NCBI GenBank assembly: GCA_034659855.1
Contig: JAYEIA010000139.1
Location: 1-10,877, forward strand
Direction of reading: 5' to 3'
Length of the DNA stretch: 10,877 nt
Source: JAYEIA01 sp034659855
Lineage (GTDB): Bacteria > Bacteroidota > Bacteroidia > Bacteroidales > JAADGE01
Shown: piece after piece, positions 6,676 to 10,877 of the stretch
Numbering within the stretch: position 1 is the stretch's first letter
Layout of the letters: each line of letters starts with the position of its first letter
The notes under the pieces: model-generated
What the model was told of the DNA's origin: nothing
Databases searched by the model: none
Seen by the model: the letters and a program-made list of their open reading frames with translations, nothing else
Made by a program: the position numbers and the translations under genes

Positions 6676-9600
6676 ATGAGAAATACCGCAGCTATATTAC
6701 TTATTTTAATCTTTTTTGCCGGTCCGGCCTTATCACAAACACCTCTGTGGTTAAGAGATTCAAAAATCTCACCCAACGGACAAACTGTGGCCTTTACCTA
6801 CAAGGGCGATATTTATACTGTCGCAGCAAAAGGCGGAGAAGCTAAGCCACTTACCCGAGATAAAGCCACCGATTATGCTCCGGTATGGTCGCCCGACGGT
6901 AAAACACTCGCCTTTGCTTCCGCCCGAAACGGCAGCTTTGATATTTACACCGTAAGTGCTCAAGGCGGACAATTTCAAAGACTCACCTATTATTCAGGCA
7001 ACGAAATACCGTCTGACTTTTCTCCCGACGGGAAAAAAATTCTGTTTTCCTCTCTTATCCAAGATCCGGCAAGCCATGCCGGTTTTCCGACTCGATACCT
7101 CACAGAGCTGTACACAGTTCCTACCCAAGGAGGGCGAATAGTGCAAGTTATAGCCACCCCTGCTCAACAAGCCAAATTCTTGAACGACGGCAAAAGAATT
7201 ATATATCAGAATGTTAAAAGTCCGGAAAACTATTGGAGAAAACATCAACAAAGTTCGGCTTCCAAAGATATTTTGTTGTTTGACTCCCAAAAAGGAACGC
7301 ATGAATTCATTATTAAACGAGCCGGTGAAGACCGACTGCCGGTTTTATCCCAAGATGAAAAGGTACTGTACTTTACAAGCGAGAGATCCGACTCAAGCAT
7401 GAATGTTTACAAAATGGATTTCAGTTCAAAGGATAGTATTGAACAACTTACTCATTTCAAAACACACCCTGTCAGGCATTTATCAGTTTCTGAAACCGGA
7501 ATACTTTGCTTTTCATATCACGGGGAATTATATACCATGCAAGAAGGGAGCAAACCCCAAAAGCTCAAAATAATTATTCGTAACGATTTCGACGATCAGG
7601 TCACGCATTATACAAAGTCGTCCGGGGCAAAAGAAATTGCCGTTTCACCCGACGGGAAAGAAATTGCTTTTATACTGCGAGGAAACGTATTTGTGACTGC
7701 TGTCGATTATTCAACAACAAAACAAATTACGGATTCTCCCGAACAGGAACGCTCGGTTAGTTTCAGTCCGGGTGGTGACTCTATATTATACGCCTCAGAA
7801 CGCAAAGGAAGCTGGAAAATATTTCAAACGGTGAAGAAAAATGCCGAAGAAAAGAATTTTTCCAATTCTACACTGCTCAAGGAAGAACTACTTGTCGGAA
7901 ATTCTGACGACTGTTTCCAACCCTCCTATTCTCCCGACGGAAAATATATAGCCTATCTTTCTGAAAGAACAGAATTGAAGACACTCAACCTTAAAACAAA
8001 AAAAACACGCACGGTGCTTCCCGGAAAATACAATTACTCATATTCTGATGGTGATCAATATTACCAATGGTCGCCGGACGGCAAATACTTTTTGGTGAGC
8101 TACTCTCCGAATTCCATGTTTTCCAATGATGTTGGTTTGGTTAAAGCTGACGGTTCCGAAGAACCGTTTAACATGACGCTCAGCGGTTATTCCGATGCCA
8201 ACCCCAAATGGATTATGAACGGAAAAGGAATGATATGGTCCTCGGACAGGAATGGATACAGAAGCCACGGAAGTTGGGGATCACAGCGAGATATTTATGC
8301 CATGCTCTTTACCGAAGAAGCATTTAACAAATTGAATGCTTCAAAGGAAGAATACGAATTAAAGTATAAAGAGGAAAAGAAAAAAGATGACAAAAAAGAT
8401 GACGAAAAAAAGAAGAAAGAGAAGCCAAAAGTTAAAATTGACAAGAGCAACCTACAAGACCGAATAATCAGACTCACCTCAAATTCTTCGTTCATGGCAG
8501 ATGCCCTTATGTCTGCCGACGGAAAAAAACTCTATTACTTTGCCAAGTTTGAAAAAGGCTATGACTTATGGGTAAAGAAAATTTATGAAAAAGAAACCAA
8601 ACTCCTGCTCAAACTCGGCTCCGCCATCAGCGATATGGATACCGATAAAAAGGGTGAGTTTGTATTTATTTTATCGAAAGGGAAAATAGTCAAAATAAGT
8701 ACTAAAGACAACAGCAAAAAGCCGGTTGCATTTAAAGCCGAATATGAGATAAACAATTATGCAGAACGGTCCTATTTATTTGAGCACATGCACCGCCAAA
8801 TGAAGAAGAAATTTTATGTCAAAGATATGCATGGTGTCGATTGGGATTTCTATAAAAAAGAATATCAAAAGTTTTTACCCCATATCAATTCCAACAGGGC
8901 CTACGCCGAAATGATGAGTGAATTGCTCGGAGAGTTGAATGCATCTCATACCGGGGCATATGCTCGCTCAGATTCGGGGGGAGATAAAACCGCCGCACTC
9001 GGTATTTTTTATAATATTGATGAAGCTAAAGACGGCCTGACTATTAAAGATATAATAGAGAAAAGCCCGGCCGACAGAGTTGAACCGGAATTAGAAAACG
9101 GGGATATTATACTGGAAATTGACGGAAATAAAATATCCGCCAACCATGACTTTTACCGCTTCTTAAACCACAAAGCCGGAAAAAGTGTCGTGTGGAAAAT
9201 TAAACGGAAAAAAACCGGCAAAACAGAAAACATTACATTAAAGCCTACAAGTATCGGAGCCGAGAATAATCTGCTCTATAACCGATGGGTAGAAAAGCGC
9301 AGAAAACAAACCGAAGAACTCTCCGGAGGAAAAATCGGCTATGTTCACATCAAAGGAATGAACAGCAGTAGTTTTCGTAAAGTCTATTCGGAATTGCTCG
9401 GGCAAAATTACCACAAACAAGCCGTTGTTGTGGATTCAAGGTATAACGGCGGCGGCTGGCTCCACGACGATTTAGCAACACTGCTCAGCGGACAAAAATA
9501 TATTGATTTTGTTCCGCGCGGTCAGACGTTTGGCTACGATCCTATGGGCAAATGGATAAAGCCTTCGATCGTATTAATGAGTGAAGGAAACTACTCCGAT

Positions 9601-9879
9601 GCTCATGCATTTCCCTTTGTATACAAAACCTTGGGAATTGGAAAATTGGTAGGCATGCCGGTGCCCGGTACAATGACTGCCGTTTGGTGGGAAAACCAAA
9701 TAAACCCGAAACTTGTGTTCGGCATACCGGAAATAGGAACAAGAACAACGAACGGCAATTTGCTGGAAAACAAGCAATTAGAACCCGACATTAAAGTATT
9801 AAATGAATACTCAAAACTAAAAAAAGGCCATGATCAACAATTAAAAACAGCCATTGAGCATTTACTCAAAGAAAAATAA
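6676..9879 (+). CDS. Tricorn-like S41 family peptidase with beta-propeller and PDZ domains
   Basis: A 1067-residue exported serine peptidase resembling tricorn protease, thought in this family to trim peptides channelled through propeller pores. Signal peptide 1-20 (cleavage near ALS-Q) implies a periplasmic or surface location. Residues about 25-690 contain repeated PD40/WD40-like blades, each with an SPDG or similar turn (31-35, 72-75, 116-119, 324-327, 419-422, 466-469), consistent with two propellers. Then come a helical region about 695-765, a PDZ domain about 770-860 (LGIFYNIDEAKDGLTI, ENGDIILEIDGNKI) and the S41 catalytic core about 885-1045. By comparison with tricorn's Ser-His/Ser/Glu tetrad I assign S757-H758 (NASHTG), S974 (NYSDA) and E1031 (LENKQLEPD); all are present. 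Odd: a highly charged K/D/E insertion at about 560-588 within the propeller region. It is transcribed alone, ends before a strong terminator, and its length is normal for the family. Confidence 0.93.
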   Translation: MRNTAAILLILIFFAGPALSQTPLWLRDSKISPNGQTVAFTYKGDIYTVAAKGGEAKPLTRDKATDYAPVWSPDGKTLAFASARNGSFDIYTVSAQGGQFQRLTYYSGNEIPSDFSPDGKKILFSSLIQDPASHAGFPTRYLTELYTVPTQGGRIVQVIATPAQQAKFLNDGKRIIYQNVKSPENYWRKHQQSSASKDILLFDSQKGTHEFIIKRAGEDRLPVLSQDEKVLYFTSERSDSSMNVYKMDFSSKDSIEQLTHFKTHPVRHLSVSETGILCFSYHGELYTMQEGSKPQKLKIIIRNDFDDQVTHYTKSSGAKEIAVSPDGKEIAFILRGNVFVTAVDYSTTKQITDSPEQERSVSFSPGGDSILYASERKGSWKIFQTVKKNAEEKNFSNSTLLKEELLVGNSDDCFQPSYSPDGKYIAYLSERTELKTLNLKTKKTRTVLPGKYNYSYSDGDQYYQWSPDGKYFLVSYSPNSMFSNDVGLVKADGSEEPFNMTLSGYSDANPKWIMNGKGMIWSSDRNGYRSHGSWGSQRDIYAMLFTEEAFNKLNASKEEYELKYKEEKKKDDKKDDEKKKKEKPKVKIDKSNLQDRIIRLTSNSSFMADALMSADGKKLYYFAKFEKGYDLWVKKIYEKETKLLLKLGSAISDMDTDKKGEFVFILSKGKIVKISTKDNSKKPVAFKAEYEINNYAERSYLFEHMHRQMKKKFYVKDMHGVDWDFYKKEYQKFLPHINSNRAYAEMMSELLGELNASHTGAYARSDSGGDKTAALGIFYNIDEAKDGLTIKDIIEKSPADRVEPELENGDIILEIDGNKISANHDFYRFLNHKAGKSVVWKIKRKKTGKTENITLKPTSIGAENNLLYNRWVEKRRKQTEELSGGKIGYVHIKGMNSSSFRKVYSELLGQNYHKQAVVVDSRYNGGGWLHDDLATLLSGQKYIDFVPRGQTFGYDPMGKWIKPSIVLMSEGNYSDAHAFPFVYKTLGIGKLVGMPVPGTMTAVWWENQINPKLVFGIPEIGTRTTNGNLLENKQLEPDIKVLNEYSKLKKGHDQQLKTAIEHLLKEK

Positions 9880-9956
9880 ACCGGAAAGAGAAAACAATGC
9901 TCCGACTCATGAACGTCAAAGGGCCGAACCGGTAATTTTAATAAATACAATCCCTA

Positions 9957-9995
9957 AAAAAACTCCATACCGCAAGTAGCAATATGGAGTTTTTT
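9957..9995. terminator. Bidirectional intrinsic terminator
   Basis: AAAAAACTCCATA at 9957-9969 pairs perfectly with TATGGAGTTTTTT at 9983-9995 across a 13-nt loop. The T run on each strand makes it work in both directions. It lies between the convergent peptidase gene (ending 9879) and nitroreductase gene (ending 10011), as expected for a shared terminator. Confidence 0.88.
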
Positions 9996-10010
9996 GTATT
10001 AATAAATCCC

Positions 10011-10637
10011 TTACTTTTTGAGTAAGAAATCTTCGAGAGGCTTACGCACTTTGGGCATTTCTGCATATTTGTCATCAGCTGCTCTGTATCCCACCGGAAT
10101 GACTACTGTTGCATTCAGCTTCATTTCATTGAGGCCCAGTATTTTATTGTACTTTTCCGGAATAAACCCGGCCATCGGGCAAGCATCAATATTTGCAAAA
10201 GCACAGGCCGACAATAAATTTCCGAGAACAATATAATTCTGTTCAGCCGCCCATTGTGCCACATCATCCCTGTTTTTCAAGCTGTCTTTTAACATTTTGT
10301 TGAAAGCCTCTTGCTTTTCAGCAGGCATATTTCTCAGTGCAGCCATATGATCTGTGTACTCATCAACAAGATGCTCCTCAACCTCTGTATAATTACACAA
10401 CACAATAAGGTGCGATGCATCAGCAACTTGCTTTTGCCCCCACGAGTGTTGTACGAGTTCCGAGCGTATATCCGCATTTTCAACCAGCATAACTTTATAA
10501 GGCTGCAATCCGTACGACGAAGCAGACAACCGCATAGCCTCTGTAAGAAAATCGACTTGCTCATCGGTCAACTTTTTATTCGGATCAAATTTTTTGGTAC
10601 TGTATCGCCAATTTAACTTTTCTATATATTCTTTCAT
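10011..10637 (-). CDS. NfsB-like nitroreductase family FMN-dependent NAD(P)H oxidoreductase
   Basis: A 208-residue cytoplasmic flavoprotein. The family reduces nitroaromatics, quinones or related acceptors with NAD(P)H using FMN, working as a homodimer; the natural substrate is usually unclear. Visible signatures that resemble E. coli NfsB throughout are RYSTKKFD at 11-18 (FMN phosphate-binding R/S/K), LSASSYGLQPYKV at 37-49 (FMN-binding Ser/Asn-Gln-Pro loop equivalent), DASHLIVLC at 73-81, WAAEQNYIVLGNLL at 129-142, the ANIDACPMAGF segment at 148-158 and VVIPVGYRAADDKYAEMPKVRKP at 178-200 (C-terminal FMN contacts). Length is close to NfsB. The ATG at 10637 is the only reasonable start, with a promoter upstream. 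It is a single-gene unit convergent with the S41 peptidase. I see no truncation or oddity; exact specificity cannot be read from the sequence. Confidence 0.93.
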   Translation of the reverse strand: MKEYIEKLNWRYSTKKFDPNKKLTDEQVDFLTEAMRLSASSYGLQPYKVMLVENADIRSELVQHSWGQKQVADASHLIVLCNYTEVEEHLVDEYTDHMAALRNMPAEKQEAFNKMLKDSLKNRDDVAQWAAEQNYIVLGNLLSACAFANIDACPMAGFIPEKYNKILGLNEMKLNATVVIPVGYRAADDKYAEMPKVRKPLEDFLLKK

Positions 10638-10668
10638 TAATATTTTTTATAAATGATTTTTATCGGCT

Positions 10669-10698
10669 CAAATGTATATATAAATTTAAATATCCGAA
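10669..10698 (-). promoter_or_regulatory. Bacteroidota-type promoter of the nitroreductase gene
   Basis: On the minus strand TACATTTG at 10676-10669 matches TAnnTTTG exactly. TTCG at 10698-10695, 18 bp upstream, is a plausible variant -33 box. The predicted leader before the ATG at 10637 is about 25 nt. No operator for a redox regulator is recognisable. Confidence 0.6.
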
Positions 10699-10794
10699 TA
10701 TATTTTTAATAATAAAAGAGAAAATATCCTTTACATCACCTTCTTTTTTCAACAAGCTATTCATAAAGCCGGCTATAGTTTAAAATGACGTTGT

Positions 10795-10852
10795 TTTTTC
10801 GGGGGTTGAGCGAAGCCGAAACCGGTTTCGGCGTCGCTCAACCTCCGGGAAA
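10795..10852. repeat. Loopless 29-bp-arm palindrome, REP-like
   Basis: The sequence folds about a centre between 10823 and 10824. The core arms GGTTGAGCGAAGCCGAAACC (10804-10823) and its inverse (10824-10843) differ at one position (A10814 against G10833). The arms extend outward to 10795 and 10852 with only three G-T wobbles. There is no loop and no T run after the stem on either strand, so it is not a standard terminator. The core resembles GTTGAGCGAAG-type intergenic palindromes that I recall as dispersed REP-like repeats. It lies upstream of the nitroreductase promoter, and the neighbour to the right is outside the window. Confidence 0.8.
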
Positions 10853-10877
10853 TTAAAAATCATAGTGTAAAATCTTA

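Noticed and set aside
8295..8495. Minus-strand frame rich in Ser and Phe opposite the charged linker
   Set aside because: It is the antisense of the Lys/Glu/Asp-rich segment; its composition is explained entirely by that.

Overview
The window comes from an AT-rich member of the Bacteroidota. Three things point there. Two upstream regions carry the -7 box TATATTTG and a third carries TACATTTG, all matching the Bacteroidota consensus TAnnTTTG. Translation starts lack obvious Shine-Dalgarno sequences. The protein families (7TM-DISM/SpoIIE phosphatases with an 'AKKIQNAVFP'-type linker, a tricorn-like S41 peptidase) are also typical. I cannot name a genus.

Layout. Positions 1-257 hold a small, possibly 5'-truncated gene with EEVQ/EETQ tetrapeptide repeats. 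Positions 258-745 are non-coding and contain a 105-bp MITE-like element (361-465) with 32-bp terminal inverted repeats and a 6-bp target duplication. A minus-strand cluster fills 746-6584: a rhomboid protease, then two tandem paralogous membrane phosphatase-family proteins separated by 2 bp. A tricorn-like S41 peptidase runs on the plus strand from 6676 to 9879, diverging from the rhomboid gene across 91 bp. A bidirectional terminator (9957-9995) separates it from a convergent nitroreductase (10011-10637). A nearly perfect 58-bp palindrome (10795-10852) lies near the right edge.

How the genes may work together. The phosphatase pair is the most interesting part. Both proteins have the same plan: signal peptide, extracytoplasmic 7TMR-DISMED2-like domain, seven membrane segments, GAF-like domain, coiled coil and PP2C/SpoIIE domain. 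The downstream protein keeps all the acidic metal-binding motifs. The upstream protein has lost nearly all of them while keeping the fold, so it looks like a pseudophosphatase co-expressed with its active paralogue. A sensor phosphatase regulated by a dead partner is my inference. No anti-sigma factor, STAS or sigma-factor gene lies in the window, so the substrate is unknown. The rhomboid protease just upstream could belong to the same membrane signalling locus, but a promoter candidate between them suggests it may be a separate unit. The S41 peptidase and nitroreductase look like ordinary housekeeping or accessory genes with their own control.
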